Source of the DNA: Staphylococcus hsinchuensis
GTDB taxonomy: Bacteria; Bacillota; Bacilli; Staphylococcales; Staphylococcaceae
Assembly (NCBI RefSeq): GCF_038789205.1
Contig: NZ_CP128355.1
Span: forward strand, 1,984,001-2,048,000
Reading direction: 5' to 3'
Length of the DNA: 64,000 nt
Every line of letters begins with the position of its first letter. Position 1 is the stretch's first letter. Below the pieces are notes generated by a model. The model made no database searches. It worked only from the letters and a program-made list of their open reading frames with translations, and had not been told where the DNA came from. The translations under genes were made by a program, and so were the position numbers. Shown piece by piece: positions 41,359-50,853 of this stretch.

Positions 41359-42072
41359 TTAAAGTATAGATAACCCTGAACTTTGGATATCCTTTGCAAA
41401 TCCTTTTACCGTATCTACTGATAATTCATTTACATCGCGACCAATATTGTTATTTACTTTCTTTACTACATCTGGTGGACAAGTAATGATATCAGCACCA
41501 ATTTCGTCAGCTTGAATGACATTAAGTACTTCACGACAACTAGCCCATAGTAATTGTACGCCTTTTTTACTATGAGTTACTTCTACAGCTTCTTTCATTA
41601 AAGGTAGTGGGTCAACACCAGTATCTGCAATGCGGCCAGCAAATACAGAAACATAAGTTGGTACACCTTCTGTAACTGCTTCTGTGATTGCTTTAACTTG
41701 ATCCATCGTATATACAGCTGTCACATTTAATCTTACGTTATCTGCTGATAGCTTTTTAATTAATGGAAGAGTAGACTCACCTTTAGTATTTACAATAGGA
41801 ATTTTAACAAATACATTATCGCCATATTGTTTTAAAATTTCTGCTTCTTTTTCCATCGTTTCTAAATCATCTGCAAAAACTTCAAATGAAATAGAAGCGT
41901 CTGGAATTTCTCGTACCGCTTCTTCAGCAAAAGCTTTATAGTCTTTAACGCCTGCTTTAGCCATTAAACTAGGATTTGTCGTAAAACCATCCACTTGTTT
42001 ATTAACATAGTCAGCTTTCATTTCCTCGATATCTGCACCATCCGCAAATACTTGTACATTTAAATTTGACAT
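41359..42072 (-). CDS. tal: Transaldolase, short form
   Basis: 237 residues from the ATG at 42072 (MSNLNVQVFADG); the GGAGG at 42081-42085 is eight bases upstream and excludes the longer frame. TIM-barrel aldolase of the transaldolase/fructose-6-phosphate aldolase family: GFTTNPSLMAKAG, FVKIPIVNT with the Schiff-base lysine, RLNVTAVYT, SVFAGRIADTG and LWASCREVLN. Moves dihydroxyacetone units in the non-oxidative pentose phosphate pathway. Confidence 0.93.
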   Translation of the reverse strand: MSNLNVQVFADGADIEEMKADYVNKQVDGFTTNPSLMAKAGVKDYKAFAEEAVREIPDASISFEVFADDLETMEKEAEILKQYGDNVFVKIPIVNTKGESTLPLIKKLSADNVRLNVTAVYTMDQVKAITEAVTEGVPTYVSVFAGRIADTGVDPLPLMKEAVEVTHSKKGVQLLWASCREVLNVIQADEIGADIITCPPDVVKKVNNNIGRDVNELSVDTVKGFAKDIQSSGLSIL

Positions 42073-42308
42073 AACATACGCCTCCAAAAAAAGATTAAAC
42101 GATACTCGTTTATTATTACAGTTCTTAAAACTCTTACACCCTTTATACCACCATCATTTAGTTTATTCTAATTTTTTGCTTAAGGTGACATTTACGTAGC
42201 TCATAACTTGTCTTTAAACAAATGATTAACTGAGTCATTAAATAAATTACGTTCACTTCAATTTAAAATATGGTATTATAATTAAATGGCTTGTTAGAGG
42301 AGGTTATT

Positions 42309-42614
42309 ATGGCACGATCAAAACTTTATTTTTATTTAACATTATTATTTATACTAATTAGCTTTTATTTTAATACTAAAAATCCATTACTGAATATACA
42401 TTTTCATTCGATTATAAAATTAATCATTGTATGTAGTATAATTAATGCGATTATATTAATAATTTCTGTTATTTTTGCAGATAAATCTATTAAACATACA
42501 AGAGACAAAGAAGACTGGATTAGAAAAGCAAGTAAGTTCCTACCGTTCATTTTACTTATTGTTATCATCCTACACATATTAAGTTCATTATCTACATTCG
42601 ATGTGCTATTTTAA
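42309..42614 (+). CDS. Small integral membrane protein of unknown function
   Basis: 101 residues from the ATG at 42309, after AGGAGG. Three membrane segments (LYFYLTLLFILISFYF, IIKLIIVCSIINAIILIISV, FLPFILLIVIILHILSSL) with a short charged loop KHTRDKEDWIRKAS. No family is recognised. Lies 23 bases before crcB1 and may share its transcript. Confidence 0.7.
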   Translation: MARSKLYFYLTLLFILISFYFNTKNPLLNIHFHSIIKLIIVCSIINAIILIISVIFADKSIKHTRDKEDWIRKASKFLPFILLIVIILHILSSLSTFDVLF

Positions 42615-42637
42615 ATATTGAAAACGGAGGTCCAGGC

Positions 42638-43003
42638 ATGAAATATTTATATATTTTTTTGGGTGGTGCTATAGGTGCACTACTGAGATATATTGTCTCC
42701 TTTCTGAATTTTTCAATGATGTTCCCTCTTGGAAACTTTATAGCGAATATACTTGGCTCTTTTATTTTAGGTATTGTAGGTGTCTATACGTTTCGTCTAT
42801 TAGTGAATAAACCAAACTTACAACAAGGGCTCTCAGTAGGATTGTTAGGTACATTGACTACATTTTCAACCTTTCAATTTGAACTTGTACAACTATTACA
42901 ACAAGGTATAATTATATGGCTAATCGTTTATGCATGCGTTAGTTATGTTGTCGGTTTACTTGCTTGCTTTGCAGGTATGAAGTTAGGAGGTAGGTTAGCA
43001 TGA
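42638..43003 (+). CDS. crcB1: Fluoride channel subunit CrcB/FluC 1
   Basis: 121 residues, four membrane helices. GGAIGALLRY, FPLGNFIANILGSFILG and GLLGTLTTFSTFQFE are the Fluc signature; the TTFST motif lines the pore and the Asn of GNFIAN is in the ion path. Staphylococci often carry two copies that form dual-topology pairs. The stop overlaps the next start by four bases (ATGA). No fluoride riboswitch was seen. Confidence 0.94.
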   Translation: MKYLYIFLGGAIGALLRYIVSFLNFSMMFPLGNFIANILGSFILGIVGVYTFRLLVNKPNLQQGLSVGLLGTLTTFSTFQFELVQLLQQGIIIWLIVYACVSYVVGLLACFAGMKLGGRLA

Positions 43004-43356
43004 TAAAAATCCTACTTCTTATGTGTGGCGGTGGCATTGGTGCTGTTATCAGAGGTACGATCACGCATCTATGTCAACGATATTTTAATAGTCAGATACC
43101 TATTGCGACAAGCCTTGTCAATATATTGGGTAGTTTCATAATTGGAATGGTAATGGCTTTAACAATTCACAATACGTGGATACACCCTTTTTTCGTAGTT
43201 GGTGTACTTGGCGGTTTCACAACATTCTCAACGCTTTCTTCAGAATTAGTTAAATTCTTAACACCTAACAAACAATATGGCTTGTTCTTCATCTATTCAA
43301 CAATACAATATGTCGGTGCATTTATCGCTTGTATTTGTGGTTATTATCTCATTTAA
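43000..43356 (+). CDS. crcB2: Fluoride channel subunit CrcB/FluC 2
   Basis: 118 residues, four helices. GGGIGAVIRG, IATSLVNILGSFIIG and GVLGGFTTFSTLSSE are diagnostic. It probably forms a heteromeric or opposite-topology partner of the first copy, exporting F-. Coupled translation to crcB1. Confidence 0.94.
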   Translation: MIKILLLMCGGGIGAVIRGTITHLCQRYFNSQIPIATSLVNILGSFIIGMVMALTIHNTWIHPFFVVGVLGGFTTFSTLSSELVKFLTPNKQYGLFFIYSTIQYVGAFIACICGYYLI

Positions 43357-43369
43357 TCAAATGCATAGA

Positions 43370-43402
43370 AAAACGTGAGACAATTATTTGTCTCACGTTT
43401 TT
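43370..43402 (+). terminator. Terminator after crcB2
   Basis: AAAACGTGAGACA/TGTCTCACGTTTT plus T run; another TGAGACA-stem hairpin. It also faces the convergent aldo/keto reductase. Confidence 0.9.
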
Positions 43403-43431
43403 TAGTAAGCATTATATGTACACGCTTAATA

Positions 43432-44241
43432 TTACTTATCTTTACCAGTAAATTCGCTTGGATCTGGCCCGATACGTTTATCTTCGTTTATTTGATCTAA
43501 CTTAGATACTTGCTCCTCGCTTAATTCAAAATTAAACACATCTAAATTTTCTTCAATACGACTTGGTGTTACAGATTTAGGAATTACGACTACACCGTGT
43601 TCTATATTCCATCTAATAATGACTTGTGCAGGCGACTTTCCAATTTCTGTAGCTATCGCTTGAACTGTTTCATCATCTAATATTTGTGCATTCATTAATG
43701 GGGACCATGATTCTACATGGATATTTTGAACTTCCATATAGCGTCTTAAAGGTTCTTGCGTTAAATAAGGATGAAACTCAACTTGGTTAATAACTGGTTT
43801 GATAGATACTTGTGCTAACAGTGCTTCAAAGTGTTCTACATTAAAGTTACTCACACCGATATTTTTCACTTTGTCTTGCTTATATAAGTCTTCCATTCCT
43901 TGCCATGTATCAATCATTAATGCTTCATCAGTACCTGGCCAATGCATTAAATAAAGGTCTAAATAATCTAAACCTAAACGTTCTAAAGATTTATTATAAG
44001 CATCTGCCACATTATTGCGTCCATAATCTGCGAGCCACAGTTTTGAAGTAATAAATAAATCACTTCGTTTTAAACCAGTAGTTTCTAAAGCTTCAGCTAT
44101 TCCTTCCCCTACTTTAACTTCATTTTCATAGATCATTGCAGTATCAATATGTCTATAACCACTTTCAATTGCATGTTTAACTGCTAATTTACATTCGTCT
44201 GAATTTTCGACACGAAATGTACCTAAACCAACCATTGGCAT
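43432..44241 (-). CDS. Aldo/keto reductase with a stop codon directly after the normal start
   Basis: The open frame gives 269 residues from an internal ATG (MPMVGLGTFRVE). The catalytic set is present: HIDTAMIYENE (Asp, Tyr), FITSKLW (Lys) and YLMHWPG (His); NADPH contacts are in IPKSVTPSRIEEN. The expected start is ATG at 44272-44274, seven bases from AGGAGG, but its second codon (44269-44271) is TAA; the next codons, SVQFYNGNE, would join the frame. So the first strand is lost or translation restarts at 44241, where no ribosome site is seen. It reduces aldehydes or ketones with NADPH in this family. Confidence 0.85.
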   Translation of the reverse strand: MPMVGLGTFRVENSDECKLAVKHAIESGYRHIDTAMIYENEVKVGEGIAEALETTGLKRSDLFITSKLWLADYGRNNVADAYNKSLERLGLDYLDLYLMHWPGTDEALMIDTWQGMEDLYKQDKVKNIGVSNFNVEHFEALLAQVSIKPVINQVEFHPYLTQEPLRRYMEVQNIHVESWSPLMNAQILDDETVQAIATEIGKSPAQVIIRWNIEHGVVVIPKSVTPSRIEENLDVFNFELSEEQVSKLDQINEDKRIGPDPSEFTGKDK

Positions 44242-44385
44242 TTCATTGCCATTGTAAAACTGAACACTTTACATTTAAAGACCTCCTATTCGCTATTACA
44301 AAATCTATAATAATTAAAATAACTTCAGTAATAAAGTAAATAATCTTGCAAAAAGCATTCTATTTTCAATTTATTAACTCTAAAA

Positions 44386-44422
44386 AAACTGCCAACTAAG
44401 TCGTTAACTTAATTGACAGTTT
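44386..44422 (-). terminator. Terminator after the DUF/NERD-like gene
   Basis: On the minus strand AAACTGTCAATTAAG and CTTAGTTGGCAGTTT form a 15-bp stem with one mismatch or wobble, then TTTT. Confidence 0.85.
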
Positions 44423-44436
44423 GATGTAATGTTATA

Positions 44437-45342
44437 TTAATTGAATGTTTCAATCTCATCCATAATACGTTGTAAATCTTCAACGTTATATTGAATTCGA
44501 CCATGGAATACGAATTTATTAAAGAATTCGTCTAATTGTTCAGGCCCAACCAATACTTTCGAACTAGAACTTTGTGCATAGTTTGAAATTGTAACCGCGC
44601 CTTCATTCTTCGGATTAAAGTAAAGAATTGTTGTCGGTGTGAATTTCAAGTTTAATTTTGTTTGTAAATCACCTGCTAAATGTTCTAAATCACTTAAGTA
44701 TTTTGAATAGTTCACAAATGATAACGAATGTTTATCATCATTTTGATCTAAAACTAACGTTTGTGGTGATTGTTTATCAAGATCTAGCGTTTCAAATACT
44801 TGTTCCATCGTAGGTTGTTCTTTGAATTGTCTTGAGTTAATGCCGTTATATACATGTCCCTTTAATAACTGTGAGTCAATGATATAAAGACCAGTACGTG
44901 TTAGTACTAAATGACTTAATCTTTGTACATTACTGAATTCATTCTCTGGCAAGAATATATTCGCCATGATGTGCATATCCTCTGGTCGAATGCGTTTCTC
45001 ATTCACTAAACGTTCACGAATACCGATTAATCGCATATCCGTTACATATTCACTTTCATTTTTAGAGAACAACTTTAAAGCATCGATTTCTCGATCTTTG
45101 TTATTTACAGTATTATCGTAATCTTCCTTTTGCTTTGTCACTGTCTTTTTATTTTCAATACGTTCTTTCTCTAACTCTTCTTTATGCTCGTCTTTTAATT
45201 TCTTTTCTCTAGATTGATATTTCTCTTCAACCTTTTTTTGTGCCTTCTTCTTACTACTTAGTGCAGCAATGAAAAGAATGAGCAATACAACTGCTACAAT
45301 GATTGCGACAGCTAGACCAATTAATAATGGTACTCCACTCAT
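44437..45342 (-). CDS. Membrane-anchored coiled-coil protein, possibly NERD-like
   Basis: 301 residues. One membrane helix (LLIGLAVAIIVAVVLLILFI) is followed by a charged coiled coil to ~residue 90 (KKAQKKVEEKYQSREKKLKD), then a globular domain with LSHLVLTRTGLYIIDSQ, which recalls the beta-strand region of NERD nuclease-related domains; I do not see a full catalytic set. Function unknown. Located between metK and the reductase gene, transcribed the same way as metK. Confidence 0.7.
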   Translation of the reverse strand: MSGVPLLIGLAVAIIVAVVLLILFIAALSSKKKAQKKVEEKYQSREKKLKDEHKEELEKERIENKKTVTKQKEDYDNTVNNKDREIDALKLFSKNESEYVTDMRLIGIRERLVNEKRIRPEDMHIMANIFLPENEFSNVQRLSHLVLTRTGLYIIDSQLLKGHVYNGINSRQFKEQPTMEQVFETLDLDKQSPQTLVLDQNDDKHSLSFVNYSKYLSDLEHLAGDLQTKLNLKFTPTTILYFNPKNEGAVTISNYAQSSSSKVLVGPEQLDEFFNKFVFHGRIQYNVEDLQRIMDEIETFN

Positions 45343-45433
45343 AACGTAAACGCTCCTTTATGTGTTACATAACTTAATTATAAACAACTTTCGCTTTCTG
45401 TTCGAGAGATAAGTTTACAATAAGTTGGTCTTT

Positions 45434-46627
45434 TTATGCTTTAACAGCATCTTTCAATAAGTTCACTTTATCTAATTTTTCCCATGGTAGTAACACATCA
45501 GTACGACCGAAGTGACCATAGGCTGCTGTTTGTTTATAAATCGGGTGTTTTAAGTCTAACATTTTAATGATACCTGCTGGTCTTAAATCAAAATGAGATC
45601 TGACCGCTTCAACAAGTTGTTCTTCGCTAACATGACTTGTACCAAATGTATCGATTGAAATTGAAACTGGTTCTGCAACACCGATTGCATATGCTAATTG
45701 AACTTCACATTTATCAGCTAATTCAGCAGCGACGATGTTTTTAGCAACATATCGTGCGGCATAAGCTGCTGAACGATCCACTTTGGTTGGATCTTTACCA
45801 CTGAAACAACCGCCACCATGACGTGCATAACCACCATAAGTATCTACAATAATCTTACGACCTGTAAGTCCTGCATCACCTTGTGGTCCACCAATGACGA
45901 AGCGTCCTGTTGGATTAATAAAGAACTTAGTTTCATCATCGAGTAAATTTTCTGGTACTGTTGGATAAATAACATGGGACTTAATGTCTTCTTGAATTTG
46001 CTCCAATTCTACATCTTCTGCATGTTGCGTTGATACAACAATTGTGTCAATTCTGCTAGGCTCATCATGTTCATCGTACTCCACAGTAACTTGGACTTTA
46101 CCATCGGGTCTCAAGTAATTAATAATTTCATCTTTACGTACGTCTGATAAACGTTTCGCTAACTGGTGAGATAAAAATATCGGTAACGGCATATAAGTAT
46201 CCGTTTCGTTTGTTGCATAACCAAACATTAACCCTTGATCTCCGGCACCAGTAGCTGCGATATCCGCTTCAGTTGTTTCATCGCGGTATTCTAAAGCCTT
46301 ATCTACACCTTGTGCGATATCTGCAGATTGTTCATCTATCGCGGTTAACACGGCCATCGTTTGACTATCGTAACCATATTTCGCACGTGTATAACCGATA
46401 TCTTTAATTGTTTCACGAACTACTTTAGGAATATCTACATAAGTCGAAGTAGATATTTCACCAGAAATTAATGCCATACCTGTAGTCACAGTCGTTTCAC
46501 AAGCTACACGAGCATTAGGGTCATCCTTTAGTATTTCATCTAAAATTGCATCTGAAACTTGATCTGCAATCTTATCTGGGTGACCTTCTGTTACAGATTC
46601 TGAAGTGAATAATCTTTTATTATACAT
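45434..46627 (-). CDS. metK: S-adenosylmethionine synthetase
   Basis: 397 residues from the ATG at 46627 ([19 protein letters not shown]), with AGGAGC upstream; the longer frame enters the riboswitch terminator. Signature hexapeptide [13 protein letters not shown]-loop-like [16 protein letters not shown] and [12 protein letters not shown]. Makes SAM from ATP and methionine. Controlled by the SAM riboswitch upstream, so methionine-derived SAM shuts it down. Confidence 0.98.
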   Translation of the reverse strand: MYNKRLFTSESVTEGHPDKIADQVSDAILDEILKDDPNARVACETTVTTGMALISGEISTSTYVDIPKVVRETIKDIGYTRAKYGYDSQTMAVLTAIDEQSADIAQGVDKALEYRDETTEADIAATGAGDQGLMFGYATNETDTYMPLPIFLSHQLAKRLSDVRKDEIINYLRPDGKVQVTVEYDEHDEPSRIDTIVVSTQHAEDVELEQIQEDIKSHVIYPTVPENLLDDETKFFINPTGRFVIGGPQGDAGLTGRKIIVDTYGGYARHGGGCFSGKDPTKVDRSAAYAARYVAKNIVAAELADKCEVQLAYAIGVAEPVSISIDTFGTSHVSEEQLVEAVRSHFDLRPAGIIKMLDLKHPIYKQTAAYGHFGRTDVLLPWEKLDKVNLLKDAVKA

Positions 46628-46685
46628 AATTTGCTCCTTTAAATATTTATTACGAAAATTCTCTTTCATAGTGAGCTCATTAAAA

Positions 46686-46724
46686 AAGGCCTTCATCACT
46701 ATTTATTAATAGAGAGAAGGCTTT
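46686..46724 (-). terminator. SAM-riboswitch terminator before metK
   Basis: AAGCCTTC and GAAGGCCTT form the stem, followed by TTTTT. It lies between the aptamer and the metK start. Confidence 0.82.
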
Positions 46725-46737
46725 TATACGTCCATTC

Positions 46738-46853
46738 GCTCTTATCGTTCAGACCTATTTGTCTGCAAACGGTTTGGCACCTTTCTTCTATAAAATAGAA
46801 GAGGTTGCTGGGCTTCATTGGGTCCATGTCCCTCCGCCTCTCAGGATAAGAGA
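46738..46853 (-). promoter_or_regulatory. SAM-I riboswitch (S-box) of metK
   Basis: Minus-strand landmarks: CTTATCCTGAGAGGCGGAGG, GACATGGACCCAATGAAGCC, CAGCAACC, GGTGCCAA and a closing strand GATAAGAG that pairs with the first CTCTTATC. All S-box core elements are present in order. Confidence 0.97.
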
Positions 46854-46867
46854 ATCCGTTAGTAACT

Positions 46868-46896
46868 ATAATACAGAATTTAGATCATATTGTCAA
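46868..46896 (-). promoter_or_regulatory. Sigma-A promoter of metK
   Basis: TTGACA and TATTAT with exactly 17 bases between, ending about 15 bases before the S-box. A near-consensus vegetative promoter. Confidence 0.85.
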
Positions 46897-46976
46897 TTTA
46901 ACATTTAGTTATAAATTATTATTATTCATCACAAAATGATATGGACTAATCATACATATGTGTTATACTTTTCAAT

Positions 46977-46990
46977 TGTAAAGGCTTACA
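46977..46990 (+). promoter_or_regulatory. cre-like palindrome in the pckA promoter
   Basis: TGTAAAGGCTTACA differs from the CcpA consensus only in the central CG (here GG) and is a TGTAA/TTACA dyad. It lies about 13 bases past an extended -10 box (TGTTATACT at ~46961-46969), where a bound repressor would block transcription. pckA is glucose-repressed in staphylococci; CcpA is the likely factor. Confidence 0.5.
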
Positions 46991-47017
46991 TTTTCAAAAA
47001 TCTAGGAGGGATCGAAT

Positions 47018-48607
47018 ATGGCTGTAGATACATACACATATACGAATAAGATTAAGAGCTTATTAGAGAAACCAACTTCACTTTTCCAATTATCTACAAC
47101 TCAACTGTACAAGAAAATTTTAGAAAACGATGAAGGCGAATTAACAGAATTGGGTGCGATTAATGCTAAAACCGGAAAATATACTGGACGCTCACCAAAG
47201 GATAAATTCATCGTCAACGAACCTTCATATAGAGATGATATCGATTGGGGTAATATCAACCAACCTATCGACGAAGATACATTTTTAAAACTGTATGACA
47301 AAGTCATCACCCACCTTGATGCTAAAGACGAACTTTATGTATTTAATGGTTATGCTGGCAGTGATGAAGATTCTCAACTTAAATTAACTGTCATCAATGA
47401 ATTAGCATGGCACAATTTATTTGCTCAAAACATGTTCATTCGTCCAAATTCTAAAGAAGAAGCAGAAGATATTAAACCTAACTTCACAATCGTTTCAGCA
47501 CCAAACTTTAAAGCTGATCCTGAAATTGACGGCACTAAATCAGAAACGTTTATCATCACTTCATTTAAACATAAAGTGATTTTAATCGGTGGTACTGAAT
47601 ATGCTGGTGAAATGAAGAAAGGTATCTTCTCAGTAATGAATTACTTATTACCTAAAGATGACATTATGAGTATGCACTGTTCTGCAAATGTTGGGGAGAA
47701 AGGTGACGTTGCCCTATTCTTCGGTCTTTCTGGTACAGGTAAAACAACATTATCAGCTGATGCATCCCGTAAACTTATCGGTGATGATGAGCACGGTTGG
47801 AACGATAACGGTATCTTTAATATCGAAGGCGGTTGCTACGCAAAAGCAATTAACCTTTCATATAAGAAAGAACCACAAATTTATGATGCAATTCAATACG
47901 GTACAATTTTAGAGAACGTCGTTGTAGACGAAGAAGGCGATGTAGATTTCGATGATAACCGTTATACTGAAAATACAAGAGCAGCTTACCCTATTCACCA
48001 TATTGAAAATATCGTTACACCTTCAAAAGCAGCACACCCAAATACGATTATTTTCTTAACAGCCGATGCGTTTGGTGTATTACCACCAATCTCTAAATTA
48101 ACGAAAGATCAAGCGATGTATCATTTCTTAAGTGGATTTACAGCTAAACTTGCAGGAACAGAACGTGGTATTACTGAACCAGAACCATCATTCTCAACAT
48201 GCTTCGGTTCACCTTTCCTACCATTACACGCAAGAGAATATGCTGATTTACTTGGTGAACTTATCGATGAACACGAAGTTGACGTTTATTTAGTTAATAC
48301 AGGATGGACTGGTGGTAAATACGGAACAGGTCGCCGTATTAACTTAGGTTATACACGCCAAATGGTTAACGAAGCAATTACAGGTTCACTTAAAGACGCT
48401 GAATACATTAAAGATGATATGTTCGGTTTAAACATTCCAGTTCAAGTTGAAGATGTACCACAAACATTATTGAACCCAATCAATGCTTGGAGCAAACCAG
48501 AAGAATATAGAGCACAAGCTCAAGATTTAATTGAACGCTTTAAACAAAACTTCGAAAAGTTCGGAGACGAAGTTTCAGATTTAGCTGAAAAAGGCGGTTT
48601 CAAATAA
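47018..48607 (+). CDS. pckA: Phosphoenolpyruvate carboxykinase (ATP)
   Basis: 529 residues. Converts oxaloacetate to PEP with ATP, the entry to gluconeogenesis. [19 protein letters not shown] at the start, the kinase loop [15 protein letters not shown], metal site DDEHGWND and [12 protein letters not shown] are all present. ATG follows AGGAGGG. Divergent from metK; the shared upstream stretch holds promoters for both. Confidence 0.98.
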   Translation: MAVDTYTYTNKIKSLLEKPTSLFQLSTTQLYKKILENDEGELTELGAINAKTGKYTGRSPKDKFIVNEPSYRDDIDWGNINQPIDEDTFLKLYDKVITHLDAKDELYVFNGYAGSDEDSQLKLTVINELAWHNLFAQNMFIRPNSKEEAEDIKPNFTIVSAPNFKADPEIDGTKSETFIITSFKHKVILIGGTEYAGEMKKGIFSVMNYLLPKDDIMSMHCSANVGEKGDVALFFGLSGTGKTTLSADASRKLIGDDEHGWNDNGIFNIEGGCYAKAINLSYKKEPQIYDAIQYGTILENVVVDEEGDVDFDDNRYTENTRAAYPIHHIENIVTPSKAAHPNTIIFLTADAFGVLPPISKLTKDQAMYHFLSGFTAKLAGTERGITEPEPSFSTCFGSPFLPLHAREYADLLGELIDEHEVDVYLVNTGWTGGKYGTGRRINLGYTRQMVNEAITGSLKDAEYIKDDMFGLNIPVQVEDVPQTLLNPINAWSKPEEYRAQAQDLIERFKQNFEKFGDEVSDLAEKGGFK

Positions 48608-48647
48608 AACGTTTTACAAGTAAACTTTTAATTACTGACATCATCAT

Positions 48648-48683
48648 AGCACTACTTACAGTCCACAAACCGTAAGTAGTGCT
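48648..48683 (+). terminator. Terminator after pckA
   Basis: AGCACTACTTAC/GTAAGTAGTGCT stem followed by TTTTCTTTTT. Confidence 0.9.
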
Positions 48684-48728
48684 TTTCTTTTTGTAATGCA
48701 AGTACTCTTAATACAGTAAGGTTGGTGC

Positions 48729-48935
48729 ATGATGAAAAATATTGAAAAGACAATTTTACAAATCACTTGGTGGGACATTATATTTTTAATTCCAATGTTT
48801 CTGTTATTTTCTTACTTACCTACCTATAACACGTGGTGTATATTGTTAAATGTAATTATTATTATATTTTTTGGTATGGGTTTAGTTTTAACTACGCACA
48901 TTTTATGGAATCATTTTCTAAATAAACGACAATAA
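48729..48935 (+). CDS. Small two-helix membrane protein
   Basis: 68 residues (MMKNIEKTILQITWWD...). Two hydrophobic helices (IIFLIPMFLLFSYLP and ILLNVIIIIFFGMGLVL). TAAGG precedes the start. A similar small protein follows pckA in S. aureus as I recall. Function unknown. Its own terminator is at 48947. Confidence 0.65.
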   Translation: MMKNIEKTILQITWWDIIFLIPMFLLFSYLPTYNTWCILLNVIIIIFFGMGLVLTTHILWNHFLNKRQ

Positions 48936-48946
48936 ATCGGTTAATT

Positions 48947-48988
48947 AAACCACCCTATAGATTGTTAGTAGCAGTCTAAGGGTGGTTT
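48947..48988 (+). terminator. Terminator after the small membrane protein
   Basis: AAACCACCCT/AGGGTGGTTT stem with T run TTTATTTT, about 15 bases after the stop. Confidence 0.85.
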
Positions 48989-49389
48989 TTATTTTATTAA
49001 AATCGTAAATTTTTCATTATTACAAAATCCCAAAAAATAATACAAAATTTTTACGAAAAGGTATTAAATTTTACCACGCAAAATTATATAATAAGTTTAT
49101 TCTCAATAAAATTTTTAATTGGTTTTACAAATATTTTAATTTAAAGATTGCTTCCAAACATTAAAGTTATTGAGACCGCTTTAAATTTTTAACACCCTTT
49201 TACATACATATACTTTCATCTTAGTAGATTTCATAAATTTAAGTTTAACCATTTTATTTTGTCATCTCATTTTACATTTAACAAAACTTAAAATTTATTC
49301 CTTAGCTTTTAACAATTTATGTTTCTGAATATCTGCATTATTTACAACATAAATTGTTTAATAAAAACAAAATAATTAGGAGGCTTTTT
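48989..49389. other. AT-rich gap upstream of the Ltp-like gene
   Basis: About 400 bases, very AT-rich, with no coding frame of note, tRNA or strong hairpin. The stretch TTTAACACCCTTTTA also occurs upstream of sigS (39636-39650), perhaps by chance. The promoter of the downstream gene must lie here but I could not place it. Confidence 0.4.
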
Positions 49390-49980
49390 ATGTCGAACAA
49401 CAGTAATGACTTCCAACAGAATCATCAACACAGCACAAACTCTGACACCCATCACAATAGCACACACGAACAAAGACAATGGGAACAATTTCAAGCGTAT
49501 CAAAATCAACAAAGTAAGGATAAAAAGAAAAAAGCATGGATATGGGGCTGCAGTGGTTGTGGCGGATGTCTTGTTTTAATTATTTTATTTATTATCGGTA
49601 TATCAGCGCTAACAGCAAGTTTTAGTGACTCAAATTCAACATCATCAGGTGATAATTCAACGAATAGTTCTAATGCAACACGTCAAGAAAAGGCAGCATT
49701 AAATAAAGCTAAAACATACTCTGACACAATGCATATGTCTAAACAAGGTATTTATGATCAACTGACTTCTGAATATGGAGAAAAATTCAAAGAAAAAGAA
49801 GCTGATTATGCGATTAAACACCTTAAAGCAAATTATAAAAAGAATGCATTAGAAAAAGCCAAAGATTATGCAGAAGAACAAAATATGTCTAACGATGCAG
49901 TGTATGACCAACTGACATCTTCATATGGGGAAAAATTCACGGATGAAGAAGCACAATACGCAGTAAATCATTTAGATTAA
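49390..49980 (+). CDS. Membrane protein with two Ltp (host-cell surface lipoprotein) repeats
   Basis: About 196 residues from the ATG at 49390, after AGGAGG. The N-terminus is polar and rich in N, Q and H, then a basic patch KDKKKKAW and a Cys-rich lead GCSGCGGC into a membrane helix (VLIILFIIGISALTAS). After a Ser/Asn linker come two Ltp repeats: ALNKAKTYSDTMHMSKQGIY and ALEKAKDYAEEQNMSNDAVY, each ending YGEKFxxxEAxYAxxHL. Ltp repeats in the Streptococcus phage TP-J34 lipoprotein block phage DNA entry (from memory), but chromosomal copies have no known role. Unlike true Ltp there is no N-terminal lipobox. Confidence 0.8.
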   Translation: MSNNSNDFQQNHQHSTNSDTHHNSTHEQRQWEQFQAYQNQQSKDKKKKAWIWGCSGCGGCLVLIILFIIGISALTASFSDSNSTSSGDNSTNSSNATRQEKAALNKAKTYSDTMHMSKQGIYDQLTSEYGEKFKEKEADYAIKHLKANYKKNALEKAKDYAEEQNMSNDAVYDQLTSSYGEKFTDEEAQYAVNHLD

Positions 49981-49990
49981 TTACATTTAA

Positions 49991-50028
49991 AAAAGAAGCT
50001 GAAACATGTGTATGTTTCAGCTTCTTTT
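49991..50028 (+). terminator. Terminator after the Ltp-like gene
   Basis: AAAAGAAGCTGAAACAT/ATGTTTCAGCTTCTTTT, a 17-bp stem, 10 bases after the stop; bidirectional with the hydrolase gene. Confidence 0.9.
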
Positions 50029-50052
50029 GATTATTTTCTAAATACTATAATA

Positions 50053-50853
50053 TTAGTCTTCATCATAATCATCTTTAATATGACCTTGTTCAACATCGCT
50101 CATCCATTGAAAGACAGTGTGCAGCGTATGTTTCAACGCAAAGGGTTTTGGCACATGGCCTTCTTTCATTTGATAATATGTACGGAATACGGCACCTCTT
50201 TGTTCTAATTGATTCGCCAAATAATAAGCTTGATGAATCCCTACCTGGTGATCTTGTCCGCCATGAACGATTAAAATTGGTGGACTAGTGGCAGAAATTT
50301 GATTAATAGCATATCGTTTTTCATAACGCTCAGAATGCTTACGCGGATGCCCAATCATTCGTCGCAACATTCCTCTTAAATCCACGCGTTCTTCATACAT
50401 TAAGTGAATATTAGATACGCCACCCCAAATGATATAACTTGTAATAGGTAAATCTTGAAACGTTAATAACCCTTGTAAACCACCACGAGAGAATCCAACC
50501 ATATGTATAAATGCATTAGGATATGAACGATTTAATAAACGAATGGCTTCTGTAACATCGTGTAAATCATTTCCGTAAAACTCATCCTTACCTTCACTTC
50601 CGTTATTACCACGATAATAAGGCCCTATGACTAACGTATTGATATCTGCAAATTGTAATAATCTTCCTGCACGTACACGCCCCACTTGTCCTTTACCACC
50701 ACGTAAGTATATTACAATGCGTTTGACTTCTTTGTGTGGTGTCATCATTAGCCCTCTCACCTTTAATTGATCTACAAGGTAAGTCACTTCTTCAACTTTA
50801 TGGTGTGCTAACTCTACAGGCATGCGCTTTTTATTGATAAAATCCAAGTTCAA
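50053..50853 (-). CDS. Alpha/beta hydrolase, prolyl-oligopeptidase-like
   Basis: 266 residues. IVIYLRGGKGQVGRVRAG (oxyanion region), nucleophile elbow GFSRGGLQG with Ser, ILIVHGGQDHQVGIHQAY (Asp) and KEGHVP (His) form a full catalytic triad of the S9/DLH type. Cytosolic. Substrate unknown. Its start overlaps the Nudix gene by 23 bases, so they are coupled. Confidence 0.85.
   Translation of the reverse strand: MNLDFINKKRMPVELAHHKVEEVTYLVDQLKVRGLMMTPHKEVKRIVIYLRGGKGQVGRVRAGRLLQFADINTLVIGPYYRGNNGSEGKDEFYGNDLHDVTEAIRLLNRSYPNAFIHMVGFSRGGLQGLLTFQDLPITSYIIWGGVSNIHLMYEERVDLRGMLRRMIGHPRKHSERYEKRYAINQISATSPPILIVHGGQDHQVGIHQAYYLANQLEQRGAVFRTYYQMKEGHVPKPFALKHTLHTVFQWMSDVEQGHIKDDYDED

Noticed and set aside
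42240..42637. A possible fluoride riboswitch before crcB.
   Set aside because: I did not find the conserved riboswitch core upstream of either crcB gene.
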